Positions 36,780 to 45,679 of a stretch of DNA of 64,000 bases are shown here, piece by piece. The notes below the pieces were generated by a model, which was given only the letters and a program-made list of their open reading frames with translations, did not search any database and had not been told where the DNA came from. Within the stretch, counting starts at the first letter, position 1. Each line of letters begins with the position of its first letter. The DNA is taken from the NCBI RefSeq assembly GCF_014303735.1, contig NZ_CP060296.1, positions 3,865,501 through 3,929,500 of the forward strand. Reading direction: 5' to 3'. A program made the translations under genes and the position numbers. This DNA comes from Variovorax sp. PAMC28562. GTDB lineage: Bacteria > Pseudomonadota > Gammaproteobacteria > Burkholderiales > Burkholderiaceae_C.

Positions 36780-37240
36780 TGGGGAGCTTCCATCGCCAGT
36801 GGCGTGTTGAGGACGACCACGGCGCGGCCTTCGGCGACCGCCCGGCCCTCGCTGTCGGTCAAGTCGAATTCATAGAGCACCTGCCGCGCATCGCCTGACA
36901 GCCGACGGGCGCGCACATGCAGCAAACCGGCGATGTCGTCGAGCCGCTCGACAGCCATCCTCACGTTACGTGCGCTCGCCAGAAACCCGGCCGACGGCAC
37001 GCTGCCCTCGACCGCCAGCACGCCGCCATGCAAGGCCATGGCCTGCGCCGCATATTCGATGGCGTTGGGCGCGAGCAACCCGCTCGCGGTGCGCAACGGG
37101 TTGTCGGGCGCCGTGTGGGTGGCGGTAGTGCAGTGGATGGCCTCGGCCGACCAGCTTTCAAGGCGGTCCAGCAGACACATGGTGCCGCTGTGCGGAATGC
37201 GTCGGGCGATGGCGGCGCGGTCGAGTGTTTGGGGCGTCAT
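36776..37240 (-). CDS. 3-hydroxyacyl-ACP dehydratase, hotdog fold (aryl polyene cluster)
   Basis: 154 residues, ApeP-type hotdog protein. IPHSGTMCLLDRL carries the active-site His; ASGLLAPNAIEYAAQAMALHGG is the hotdog helix. It dehydrates the 3-hydroxyacyl-ACP to give the conjugated double bonds. A second dehydratase domain is fused to the ligase at 42873-44624. Overlapping ATGA junctions link it to both neighbours. Confidence 0.85.
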   Translation of the reverse strand: MTPQTLDRAAIARRIPHSGTMCLLDRLESWSAEAIHCTTATHTAPDNPLRTASGLLAPNAIEYAAQAMALHGGVLAVEGSVPSAGFLASARNVRMAVERLDDIAGLLHVRARRLSGDARQVLYEFDLTDSEGRAVAEGRAVVVLNTPLAMEAPQ

Positions 37241-38004
37241 TCTTTGCTTTCAGACAGACAGAGATCGGCGACCAGCAGCACGTTCGCGAACGGCGTGCCC
37301 TGGCTCATCGGCACGCTCTGCACTTTGAAGCCGAAGCCTTCGAGCGTGGCGATCCATGCGGCCAGCGGCCGGCCCCAGGTCGGCGAAACCTTGTGGCCGC
37401 GAATGCGAGTGACCATCCGGTCGACCCACTGGCTCACTGCAAAGCCGCGTCGGTCAGACGCATCGCCGACACGCAACAACAGGCGCCCTTCCGGCTGCAG
37501 CGCATCGCGCACGCGCCGCAGAATATTGTCCTGCGCGGCGATGCCGACGTAGTGCAGCACGTCGAGGATCACGACCAGATCGCACGCCGGCAAATCTGCG
37601 TTGCACATGTCTGCACAGAGCAGTCGGGGCGCCGGCCGCAGATGGCCGATCGACGCTTGGGCACGTGCGATGTCCTTGGGCATCAGCTCGATGCCGGTGT
37701 ACTGCGCAGCTGCAGTGGTGGCGGGCCACGACGCTGGCCATCGGCCCTTGACCTGCATCGCGCTCATCGATGCCAGCAGGCTCGCGAACAGGCCCTGGCC
37801 GCAACCGATGTCGACCACGCGCGCATGCCGCGCATCGATCAACCGGCGTTCGATCAGGCCGCGAAAAACCGGGTCGCGCCCCAGCTTGCCGCGCGCGAAA
37901 CGCCAGGCGAAGTTACCGGCCGTTTTGTAGGGCAGCGTGGCTGCCTCGTGCAGTTCGCGCCATGCGGTGTCGGGCTGCGGAAGCGGCGCGGTGTCGGCAT
38001 TCAT
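37237..38004 (-). CDS. SAM-dependent methyltransferase (aryl polyene cluster)
   Basis: 255 residues, class I methyltransferase. Motif I is VVDIGCGQGLFASLLAS; the following acidic loop is TGIELMPKDI; LVVILDVLHYVG is the DVLHY-type motif. It probably methylates the aryl head group or another part of the pigment, as methylated aryl heads are known in aryl polyenes. Overlaps both neighbours by 4 bp. Confidence 0.85.
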   Translation of the reverse strand: MNADTAPLPQPDTAWRELHEAATLPYKTAGNFAWRFARGKLGRDPVFRGLIERRLIDARHARVVDIGCGQGLFASLLASMSAMQVKGRWPASWPATTAAAQYTGIELMPKDIARAQASIGHLRPAPRLLCADMCNADLPACDLVVILDVLHYVGIAAQDNILRRVRDALQPEGRLLLRVGDASDRRGFAVSQWVDRMVTRIRGHKVSPTWGRPLAAWIATLEGFGFKVQSVPMSQGTPFANVLLVADLCLSESKE

Positions 38005-38837
38005 GTGTGGAGCCCTTGAAGTCCTTGCGGCAACGTAACGGACTGCAGCCCTTCGGCGCGCAGGCGGTCGAGCAATGGGGGCAACACGTCGAGCAGCACC
38101 GGGCGGCCCGCGGACGTATGCGCGGCATTGCCGTCGTGCAGCAAGAGGATGTCACGCGCCTGCAAGCCACGCGTCAATCGCGCCAGCACCTTGGCCGCAT
38201 CGCCTTCGCGGGTGTCGAAACCGCGGCGAGTCCAGCTCACGAGCCGCAGCCCGAGCCGATGCAGCACCGGCTCCAGAAACGGATTGCGCAGCCCGGCGGG
38301 CGCACGAAAACAGGTCGGTTTATGCCCGATCACATCGGCGAGCATGTCTTGCGCCTGAGCGATCTCGGTGGCAAAACCGCGCGGACCCAGGAAGGAAAAG
38401 TTATGCCGATGCTGCGTCGTGTGGTTCTGGATGCTGTGACCACGCGCCACGATCTCGCGTGCCAACGCCGGCTGTGCGCGCACGCGCTCGGCGATGCAGA
38501 AGAAGGTTGCGCGCTGGCCGTGCGCATCGAGCAGGTCTAGCACCTGCGGCGTGACGTCAGGCTCGGGCCCGTCGTCGATGGTGATGGCGACCTCACGCCG
38601 CGCGGCCGCTGCTTCGGGCAAACGCGTGACGTTAGGGCCGAGCAAACTGCTGCGTGGCGTCAGGCCGGCGCCGGTGATCAGCGCATGGTTCAGTACGATG
38701 GCGCCGACCGCCCAGGGCAGTGCGCCCGGGACCAGCACACCAGCGCCGATCGCGGCCACATGCCAGCCGACACTGGCCCGCAGAATGGGCGGCCAGGGCC
38801 ATGCAGTCCCACGCGTCGAGTCGATAAGTGGTGTCAC
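38001..38837 (-). CDS. Polysaccharide deacetylase (NodB-like) membrane protein
   Basis: 278 residues. N-terminal hydrophobic segments (about 20-58) are followed by a NodB domain: ITIDDGPEPD (metal Asp), HSIQNHTTQHRH (metal His pair), FRAPAGLRNP and DILLLHDGN. All catalytic motifs look intact. In this setting it could deacetylate the sugar that carries the pigment. Xanthomonadin-type and some other aryl polyene clusters contain deacetylase-like genes, but the substrate here is inference. Confidence 0.82.
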   Translation of the reverse strand: MTPLIDSTRGTAWPWPPILRASVGWHVAAIGAGVLVPGALPWAVGAIVLNHALITGAGLTPRSSLLGPNVTRLPEAAAARREVAITIDDGPEPDVTPQVLDLLDAHGQRATFFCIAERVRAQPALAREIVARGHSIQNHTTQHRHNFSFLGPRGFATEIAQAQDMLADVIGHKPTCFRAPAGLRNPFLEPVLHRLGLRLVSWTRRGFDTREGDAAKVLARLTRGLQARDILLLHDGNAAHTSAGRPVLLDVLPPLLDRLRAEGLQSVTLPQGLQGLHT

Positions 38838-38853
38838 TTTTAATATTTTCCCA

Positions 38854-41283
38854 TCAGCGGCGACCGCTCGACACCGGCGGCGCTGGCGGCGCGCCCCGTA
38901 CGAAGGCAGCAGACAACAGCAATGCCAGCATCGCCCCCGGCGCCACCACGCGGCCGATGGCAGACAGCGACGGAATGTTCGAGATCGCGATCAAGCCGAA
39001 CGACACCACCGTCGTGAGATTGGCCAGCATCAGCGACGCCAGCGTGTCTTCGTCGGCGCGGCCGGTCTCGCGCAACTGATCGAAGAACAGCGCGTAGTTG
39101 GACCCCACTGCCACCACGAGCAACATGCCCACGAGATGCAGGATGCCGAGCTGCACCTGCAGCACCGCGAGGCCGCCCAGCGTGAGCACGACAGCAAACA
39201 CCAACGGCTGGCACACCGCGAGCAGCCGGCGCGGCGATCGCAGATACAGGCCGAGCAGCACCACGACCGCGAGCGCGCCGAGCAGCACCTGAACGAAGGC
39301 TTCATGCAAATAGCGATCGTAGAGCGCACCGAGTTCGCGGCCGACGTCGACCACCTGCACATCCGGCACGCCGGCGAGCGCCGATTCGAGCCGAGCCTGA
39401 TCGAACTTCGTGCCCGGGTGCAGCGCGATCAACGCACCCCATCCGCCGCCCGGCCGCTGGTACATCAACGAGCTGACGATCGGCCCGAGCGGCCCGCTCG
39501 CGAGGTCTTCGCGCTGCACCATGGGCTGGTTGCGCGCGGTCTCGACATCGGCAAGAAACGGCTCGAGCCGCGCGACCGGCAGTGGCAGATCTTTCATCGC
39601 CTCGTTGAGCCGGGTACGCAGCGTGGCGCTGTCGGGCAGGCTCGCGACGCGTGCTTGCTGCGCCGCTTCGCTCGGCAGAAAGCGCGTGACGGTTTCAAAG
39701 CCGGTGAGCTCGCCGCTGTCGACCATCTTTTCGAGGCGGACGCTGGCGGCTTCGGCGTTGCGCAACACGGTTTGCACATCGGCACCTTGCGCGACCACCA
39801 GCAAGCCGCCGTCGCTGGCACCGATGTCCGCACGCAGCGATTCGTCGAGTGCCTGCGCTTCCTTGGGCAGCGGGCTCATCGCGCTCAGGTTGGCGCGCCA
39901 CAGGTCGGCACCGCGCCACGCCAGCAAAGCCAGCGCGGCAAGGCCGAGCGCGAACAGGCCCAGACGCAGCCGCGGCAGTCCGCGCACGATGGCACCGGCG
40001 ACCTTGGCCATGGTGCGGCGCATGCCCATGCCGGTGGCGCCATCGGGCGCCAGCACCGGGAGCACGTAGCGTGTGGCGAGGGCCGCGGCGACCAGGCCGG
40101 CAATCGAGAAAACACCGAGCTGCGCGAGCCCCGGGAAGCCGGAGAAAAGCAGGGCTGCGAAGCCGCACACCGAGGTCAACAGACCGAGGCGCACGGTCGG
40201 CCAGTTGAGGTCGCGCCAGCGTTGCCAGCCGGTGCCCGGCACCGCAGCGCCGCGCGCCTGGATCAGGTAATAGATGGCGTAGTCGATGGTCTCGCCGATG
40301 AGCGTGCTGCCGAATCCCATCGTCAGTCCGTGCACGTTGCCGAACACCAGGCTGACGGTGGCGGTGCCCGCGACCACGCCGGTCGCGACCGGCAGGAAAG
40401 CGATGAGCAAGGCCTTGGGCGATGCGAAGGCCAGCAGCAACAAACAGCCCATCACGATGCCGCCAACGATGGACAGGTGGATCGCCTCGCCCTTGATCTG
40501 ATCGCGGCTCTGCACGGAGAACACTGGCGCGCCGCTGAGCCGCAGCCGTGGCTTGGCGCCAGTCATGTCACGCGTGGCCGCATCGAAAGCCGACTGCACT
40601 TTGGCGATGGCGATGGTCAGCGCGTCGAGGTCGCTGCCGGATGCGTGCGTGGTCGCGAGCAACACCGCGCGTGGTGCCGAGCGCGAGGCCCACACGCCGG
40701 CTTCGGTGCGCGGCGCATTGGCGGGGATGAGGCTTTCGGCCACGCCTTGCGTCTCGCCGGTCGGATCGCGGTCGAGCAGCGGCTTGACCAGGTTGCCAGC
40801 CGGCGTGCCGAGCAACGACAGCGTGTCGGCGATGGCATCGTGCAGACCAGCAGCGGTGAAGCGCTCGGGCGTAACGGATGTCGACAGTCGATAGCGGTGA
40901 TCGAACAGCCAGGTACCGGCCGCCTTCCAGTCAGAGGCGTCACCGTTCTGCACCTGGTCGAACAGGCCGCTTTCGCGCATGGCGCCAGCGACCGCGCGCG
41001 AGACGACCGCGCGCTGCGTTGCATCGGTGCCGTCCTCGATGCCGATCAACAAGGTGCGCGACGCCACGCCGGTTTGCAGTTGCTCGATGAGCACGCGCTG
41101 GCGCGCATCGGGGCTCTGGGGCAGGAAGGCCGACAGGTCGGCGCTGAAATGTGTGCGTGTGATCAAGACCACGCCGGCCGCGACGATGGCAAGCCAGACC
41201 AGCAGTACCACGATGCGACGCTGGCGGCTGAGCCCGGACGCACCCGTGGCCGCAGAGGTCGCAACCGGCTGGCGCGATGTCAC
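38854..41283 (-). CDS. MMPL/RND-family exporter (aryl polyene cluster)
   Basis: 809 residues, RND-type transporter. A first membrane helix (VVLLVWLAIVAAGVVLI) precedes a large periplasmic loop (FSADLSAFLPQSPDARQ). Then comes a bundle of helices with FGSTLIGETIDYAIYYL, a second periplasmic loop and a second bundle with AVGSNYALFFDQLRE. The total is about 12 helices in two halves. In aryl polyene clusters this is the inner membrane exporter acting with the LolA-like carrier encoded next. It overlaps the LolA gene by 4 bp. Confidence 0.9.
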   Translation of the reverse strand: MTSRQPVATSAATGASGLSRQRRIVVLLVWLAIVAAGVVLITRTHFSADLSAFLPQSPDARQRVLIEQLQTGVASRTLLIGIEDGTDATQRAVVSRAVAGAMRESGLFDQVQNGDASDWKAAGTWLFDHRYRLSTSVTPERFTAAGLHDAIADTLSLLGTPAGNLVKPLLDRDPTGETQGVAESLIPANAPRTEAGVWASRSAPRAVLLATTHASGSDLDALTIAIAKVQSAFDAATRDMTGAKPRLRLSGAPVFSVQSRDQIKGEAIHLSIVGGIVMGCLLLLAFASPKALLIAFLPVATGVVAGTATVSLVFGNVHGLTMGFGSTLIGETIDYAIYYLIQARGAAVPGTGWQRWRDLNWPTVRLGLLTSVCGFAALLFSGFPGLAQLGVFSIAGLVAAALATRYVLPVLAPDGATGMGMRRTMAKVAGAIVRGLPRLRLGLFALGLAALALLAWRGADLWRANLSAMSPLPKEAQALDESLRADIGASDGGLLVVAQGADVQTVLRNAEAASVRLEKMVDSGELTGFETVTRFLPSEAAQQARVASLPDSATLRTRLNEAMKDLPLPVARLEPFLADVETARNQPMVQREDLASGPLGPIVSSLMYQRPGGGWGALIALHPGTKFDQARLESALAGVPDVQVVDVGRELGALYDRYLHEAFVQVLLGALAVVVLLGLYLRSPRRLLAVCQPLVFAVVLTLGGLAVLQVQLGILHLVGMLLVVAVGSNYALFFDQLRETGRADEDTLASLMLANLTTVVSFGLIAISNIPSLSAIGRVVAPGAMLALLLSAAFVRGAPPAPPVSSGRR

Positions 41284-41909
41284 GGCGCAGGCCGGGTCGG
41301 AACGATCGTCATGACAGAGCGGTCGCCACCGACGAACTCCATTTCGAGGCCGAGCACTTCGCTGCCACGGCCGCTCATTCGCACGCTGCGGACTTGCGCG
41401 GCGAGGCGGTTGTCGAGCGGTTGCAGGTCGAGCGTCCAGCCGTCCACCGAGCCACCGACGACACTCTTGAAATAGCGGGTGAGCGCGGCCGTGTCGCCGC
41501 TCAAGGTGCCACGCATGGCTTCGACCAGGCCTTGCAGTTCGGGCACGCTGTCGAGCGTCATGGTGCGTGTGCGCTCGCCGCGCGACAGCACCATGTTGTT
41601 GCCGTCGACGACCATGCTTTCAGGCCGCGGCGTGAGCGTGCGACGCGAGAGTTTGTCGGGCGCAGTGAAGCTCAGCGTACCGCTGGCATTGAGCGGGCCT
41701 TCGAGACCGCGCACGAAGCGCTGCTCGGTGAAACGTGCCTCGCCGCTCTTCTGTTTGGCCAGCAGGCCCATCAGGTCTGGCAGCTCGAATGCCCAGGCCG
41801 ACGACGCGCTGAAAGCCAGCAGAAGCAGGAGCGTGCGGCATACGTCGCGCCATTGCACTGCGCCTGCGCTCCCGCCCAACTCACCGCGAATCTTCGAGCC
41901 AGAAATCAT
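41280..41909 (-). CDS. LolA-like outer membrane lipid carrier (aryl polyene cluster)
   Basis: 209 residues. Signal peptide TLLLLLAFSASSAWA then the LolA-type domain: FTEQRFVRGLEGPLNASGTLSF (typical FxQ-R strand) and VVDGNNMVLSRGE. Presumably ferries the lipid-linked pigment from the MMPL pump to the outer membrane. The start is uncertain: ATG at 41909 overlaps the previous gene by 29 bp; GTG at 41858 gives a more usual signal peptide. Confidence 0.82.
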   Translation of the reverse strand: MISGSKIRGELGGSAGAVQWRDVCRTLLLLLAFSASSAWAFELPDLMGLLAKQKSGEARFTEQRFVRGLEGPLNASGTLSFTAPDKLSRRTLTPRPESMVVDGNNMVLSRGERTRTMTLDSVPELQGLVEAMRGTLSGDTAALTRYFKSVVGGSVDGWTLDLQPLDNRLAAQVRSVRMSGRGSEVLGLEMEFVGGDRSVMTIVPTRPAP

Positions 41910-42876
41910 GAAAATTGAACCAGTTGTAGGGGTACTTGCGGCACAGCGCTTCGAGCCGCATCACATAGGCTTCGACTGCCTCGCGGATCGCGCGTTCCCG
42001 CTCGGCCGGGTCGCGAATGCGTTCGCTGAAATCGGCCAGCGGCTCAAACAGCACATCGTAGCGGGCGCCGCCCACATACAAACCCGCCATGAAGAAGACG
42101 CGGCGGCGCAGCAGCGCAGCCAGACGAAACGGCCCGTCGTTGAACAGCGCCGGCTGCCCCAGAAACGGAAGCTCGATGCTGTTGCCGCGCTGACCGGCCT
42201 GCTCGACTTGGCCCGGCAGCGTGCGGTCGGCCAGCAGCCCCGCCATGCCGCCAGTGTCGAGCCAGTCACGCAGCTCGAGCATCGAATGTGGCCGGCCCAG
42301 CGCGATCACGTGCGGCCGCAGTTCCGGCAGGCTGATCGCATCCAGCATGGCGTTGATCTGCCGCGCGTTGTCCGGGAACATGAGCATCGCCGGACGTAGT
42401 TTTGGCGAGTCGGGGCTGAGCCCCTTGCAGGCACCTAGCGCCTCGAAGCTGCCGACATGCGCACCCAGCAAAAAGGCGCCGCGGCCCGCCAGTGCTTCGC
42501 TCTCGACCGGCTCTTTGCCGACGACCCGCACATCGAACAGGTCCATGCGGCCGCGCAGAAAGTAGACACGGTCGAGCACGGTGGAGGCGAAGGCGTGCAG
42601 CAGCTTGTAGCCGTCGCCCCACCCTGCGTTTGGACCGATCACGCGAAACAGGTACCGCTTGATGTGGCGACGCGGCGCTGGCGAAAAGAGCAGGAAATAC
42701 AGCGTGACCGGATGCAGTACCAGCCGCGCGGCGCGGCGTCCCATCGTCAATGCGATCCAGCAGATCACCTGAAGTGCCACCTTGTTGGCGCGCTCCGGCG
42801 TGGTCGACCAATCGGCTGCAGCGGCCGGCCGATCGGTTTCGGACGCGGGTCTTGTCACGGTCGGATCGGCGCTCAT
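41881..42876 (-). CDS. LpxL/HtrB-like acyltransferase (aryl polyene cluster)
   Basis: 331 residues from the ATG at 42876, which overlaps the ligase stop (ATGA). LpxL/HtrB lysophospholipid acyltransferase family: LLGAHVGSFEAL corresponds to the HX4D/E site, LLADRTLPGQ follows, and it ends YNWFNFHDFW, the family C-terminus. It probably adds a fatty acyl chain to the anchor of the polyene. A membrane helix lies around 55-75. Confidence 0.87.
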   Translation of the reverse strand: MSADPTVTRPASETDRPAAAADWSTTPERANKVALQVICWIALTMGRRAARLVLHPVTLYFLLFSPAPRRHIKRYLFRVIGPNAGWGDGYKLLHAFASTVLDRVYFLRGRMDLFDVRVVGKEPVESEALAGRGAFLLGAHVGSFEALGACKGLSPDSPKLRPAMLMFPDNARQINAMLDAISLPELRPHVIALGRPHSMLELRDWLDTGGMAGLLADRTLPGQVEQAGQRGNSIELPFLGQPALFNDGPFRLAALLRRRVFFMAGLYVGGARYDVLFEPLADFSERIRDPAERERAIREAVEAYVMRLEALCRKYPYNWFNFHDFWLEDSR

Positions 42877-44624
42877 GCAGCCGTGTCTGTACCCGGCATC
42901 CAGCGGCCGCTGACCGCGATCTGCGCATTGCAGCGCACCTCGAAGCGCACGCCTCTGGCTGCGCCCGGCTCGGGTTGAAGCTCGATCGTCAACGTGGCGC
43001 CGGGCCGTACCGGCGACAGGAACTTGCACGCCGCCAGGGTCGGTTGCCGGCCCAGTCGCGCGACCAATGCCGGCACACCGTGCGCGGCTTCGAGCACCTC
43101 GGCCAGCAGCAATGCGCCGGGCACCAACGGCTGGCCGGGGAAGTGGCCGGCAAAGGCAGGGTGGTCGACCGGCACGTCGCGCGTGACCTGCACCGCGGTG
43201 CTGTCGTCGGCCAGTTGCGCCAGCGCGAATTCCCGCAACGCACGCACCGTGAGCTTACCGGTGCCCTCCCGCGGCAGCGACGCGACATGCACCACGCGGC
43301 GCGGCACGAAGACCGGCTCCAGCCGCTGCCGCAACGCCGCGATGAGGTCACCCGACTTCAACTCCGGCGCGACCACGAAGGCCACCGGCCGCACCACGCC
43401 GTCGGCCACTTCGTCGGGCAGCCAGAACGCGCCATCCACCACGCCAGCGACGCTGTTCAGGTGATAGTTCAGATGCCCGAGCGAACTGCGCCGACCGGCC
43501 ACGTGAATCAGGTCGTTGGCCCGGCCTAACAGGCGAAAGTGCTGCGAATCGATCAACTCCAGCACGTCGGCCATCGGCGTCGGGCGGGGCACGAAATCGC
43601 CGCTGAAAACGAAGCGCTCTGCCCCGTCTTCGGTCGGCTCGGCCGTCACCTGGATTTCGCCGAAGGTGTGCCAGACCTCGCTCTCGGTGGTGCGCCGCGT
43701 TGCGACCTGGCCCGACTCGGTGCTGCCGTAGATTTCGATCAGCGCGCCGCACATCGCCTGCTCGGCCTGCACGGCGAGTTGCGGCGACAGCGGGGCCGTG
43801 GCCGACAGGATCAGGTCGACCGCTGGCAGCGGCACGCCGGCCACCAACAGGGTCTTCAGATGAAACGGCGTGGTGATGAGCGCACGCGGTCGCGGCGACG
43901 CCTCGAGCGTGGCTGTGACATCCGCCGGAAAGAACGGCCGGCCACTGTCGAACGATGCGCCGCCGAGCATGGCGAGCAAGGCCGACGATTCGAGCCCGTA
44001 GCTGTGCTGTACCGGCACCGTCGTCACCAGCGTCAAGCCGTCGAGCGACGACAGCTTCAGCAAATCGGCGAGCCGCGGCACCGCAGCGCCGACGTCGTCG
44101 ACCAGCGTGCGCCAACTCTTGGCGTGCGGCTGCGGCACGCCCGTCGAACCCGAAGTCAACAGGCTGACGGCATGGCCTTCGGCGTCGATCATCGGCATCT
44201 CTATCGATGCACCGTCGCGCACGGCGACATGCACGCGTGGATCGGTCCAGACCACCGTGATGCCTTGCGGATCGAGGTGCTTGTCGTCGGCGATTGCGAA
44301 GAGATTCGGGTTGCCTTCGCGCAGTCGCGACAGCGTCTCGGGCCGGGCGTCTGGCGGCAGCAAACTGGGCAGTCGGCGCACCAGCGCAGCGCCGAGACCG
44401 ACGGCAAAGGAATAGCGGTCGACGCACAGATTGACCACCGGACCTTGGGCCGGCAACTGCTCGGCGAGAGCGGTGACGTCGGCCAGATACTGCCGTGACG
44501 AAATCGGGACGCCGGCGCGCCAGGCGAGCGGCGCGTCGAGGTCGCGTGCGCCCAGCAGCGGAAGGAACTTAGGAAGATCGGACTTCATTTGCGTGGTGTT
44601 CGCGGTACCAGACGTACTGTTCAT
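42873..44624 (-). CDS. Aryl-acid:ACP ligase fused to hotdog dehydratase (XanA2/ApeH-ApeI-like)
   Basis: 583 residues from the ATG at 44624, overlapping the membrane-protein stop. The N-terminal 450 residues form an ANL adenylating domain: SLLTSGSTGVPQPHAKSW (A3), EIYGSTESGQ (A5), GRANDLIHVAGRRSS and the C-terminal Lys in REGTGKLTVRAL. The last 120 residues are a hotdog dehydratase with PVDHPAFAGHFPGQPLVPGALLL. The ligase should load hydroxybenzoate onto the ACP at 45265-45579, as XanA2 does with XanC; the dehydratase would act on chain intermediates. Confidence 0.88.
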   Translation of the reverse strand: MNSTSGTANTTQMKSDLPKFLPLLGARDLDAPLAWRAGVPISSRQYLADVTALAEQLPAQGPVVNLCVDRYSFAVGLGAALVRRLPSLLPPDARPETLSRLREGNPNLFAIADDKHLDPQGITVVWTDPRVHVAVRDGASIEMPMIDAEGHAVSLLTSGSTGVPQPHAKSWRTLVDDVGAAVPRLADLLKLSSLDGLTLVTTVPVQHSYGLESSALLAMLGGASFDSGRPFFPADVTATLEASPRPRALITTPFHLKTLLVAGVPLPAVDLILSATAPLSPQLAVQAEQAMCGALIEIYGSTESGQVATRRTTESEVWHTFGEIQVTAEPTEDGAERFVFSGDFVPRPTPMADVLELIDSQHFRLLGRANDLIHVAGRRSSLGHLNYHLNSVAGVVDGAFWLPDEVADGVVRPVAFVVAPELKSGDLIAALRQRLEPVFVPRRVVHVASLPREGTGKLTVRALREFALAQLADDSTAVQVTRDVPVDHPAFAGHFPGQPLVPGALLLAEVLEAAHGVPALVARLGRQPTLAACKFLSPVRPGATLTIELQPEPGAARGVRFEVRCNAQIAVSGRWMPGTDTAA

Positions 44625-45259
44625 CGCGGCGCACCGTTGTCGACAGGCGCGCCATAAAAGGCTCGCACCGCATCGATCATGCGGGTGCGTTCGAACTCGG
44701 GATGCAGCCGATAGCGCATGAAATGTTCGCCGACGAACAGGCACACCACGCTCACCGGCGTCAACACGTTGGCCAGCAACGACCAGGCTGAAAACGGCAG
44801 CGTGAGGTAGACGACGACCGAGGCGACAACCATCAACGCGAAGTACACCGTCCACACCAAGGTGACTTGATCGGTGTAGCGCTTCATGCCGGGCACGATC
44901 GCATGCACGCGTTGTGCGAATTGCCCGATGAGCGACAAGCCATCACCGCGCAGGGTGCTGCCGAACCAGATGCACAGCACGAAGTTGATGCCCGCGTGCT
45001 GCAGCACGTAGAGCCGGTTGGGGTCGCCCGCCTCGCCGCGCAACACCAGCACGAACAATGCGGCGCCGGCCGCGGCGACGATGAGCAGCGCCCACTTGCC
45101 GACGCGTGCCGCGGCGAGGCCAAGCGCGGTCAGCCACAGCGGCACGAGCAGCACCACCACGGCCCACGGTTCGGCCGCATGAAAAAGCATCATCCAGTGC
45201 GACAACCCTGCGTAAGCAGCGCCCGCCAACAGCAGGAGCGCCAGCCGCCACCTCGACAT
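44621..45259 (-). CDS. COG4648-type integral membrane protein (aryl polyene cluster)
   Basis: 212 residues with about six hydrophobic helices and conserved polar text between them (LQHAGINFVLCIWFGSTL, TVYFALMV, FVGEHFMRYRL). Predicted membrane proteins of this type recur in aryl polyene and xanthomonadin clusters; the function is not known to me. It lies between the ACP and the ligase, 5 bp after the ACP gene, and overlaps the ligase by 4 bp. Confidence 0.8.
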   Translation of the reverse strand: MSRWRLALLLLAGAAYAGLSHWMMLFHAAEPWAVVVLLVPLWLTALGLAAARVGKWALLIVAAAGAALFVLVLRGEAGDPNRLYVLQHAGINFVLCIWFGSTLRGDGLSLIGQFAQRVHAIVPGMKRYTDQVTLVWTVYFALMVVASVVVYLTLPFSAWSLLANVLTPVSVVCLFVGEHFMRYRLHPEFERTRMIDAVRAFYGAPVDNGAPR

Positions 45260-45264
45260 CGGCT

Positions 45265-45579
45265 TCAGGTAGCGCTGCGATTCTGTGCGACGTGGGTCGC
45301 AAGAGTGCGCAGCGACGTAAAGATCTGCTGGTTGCGCTCGTCGTCGGAACGCAGCTGAAAGCCGTACTTCCGCGAGACTTCCAGCGCGACTTCGAGGATG
45401 TCGATCGAGTCGAGTCCCAGGCCTTCACCGTACAGCGGCGCGTCGGGCGCCACGTCGGCCGGCGCGATCTCCAGATTCAGGGATTCGACAAGCAACACGG
45501 CCAGCTCGGCTTCGAGCGGCGTTTGTTCCGAAGAAGCATCGCCAACGGCGGGAATGGGGGTTTGTGCAATCGATGACAA
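45265..45579 (-). CDS. Acyl carrier protein 2 (aryl polyene cluster)
   Basis: 104 residues. The phosphopantetheine Ser is in LGLDSIDILEVA; an N-terminal extension of about 20 residues (QTPIPAVGDASSEQ) precedes the four-helix ACP domain. It is the first gene of the minus operon, next to the ligase, so probably the XanC-like carrier that receives the starter acid. The divergent gap 45580-45679 should hold the operon promoter. Confidence 0.92.
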   Translation of the reverse strand: MSSIAQTPIPAVGDASSEQTPLEAELAVLLVESLNLEIAPADVAPDAPLYGEGLGLDSIDILEVALEVSRKYGFQLRSDDERNQQIFTSLRTLATHVAQNRSAT

Positions 45580-45679
45580 AAGGGAGCTCCGGAACTGTTC
45601 TACAAAGGCGACAAAGTGCCACTAATTATAGGAGGCGGCCTTCGCTAGACTGTCGCATCGATACGACCCCGGAGTGCCT

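Noticed and set aside
38494..41475. 993-residue open frame on the plus strand opposite the MMPL exporter
   Set aside because: Antisense shadow of a GC-rich gene; His/Gln/Arg-rich composition and no domain, while the minus strand gives a clear MMPL transporter.
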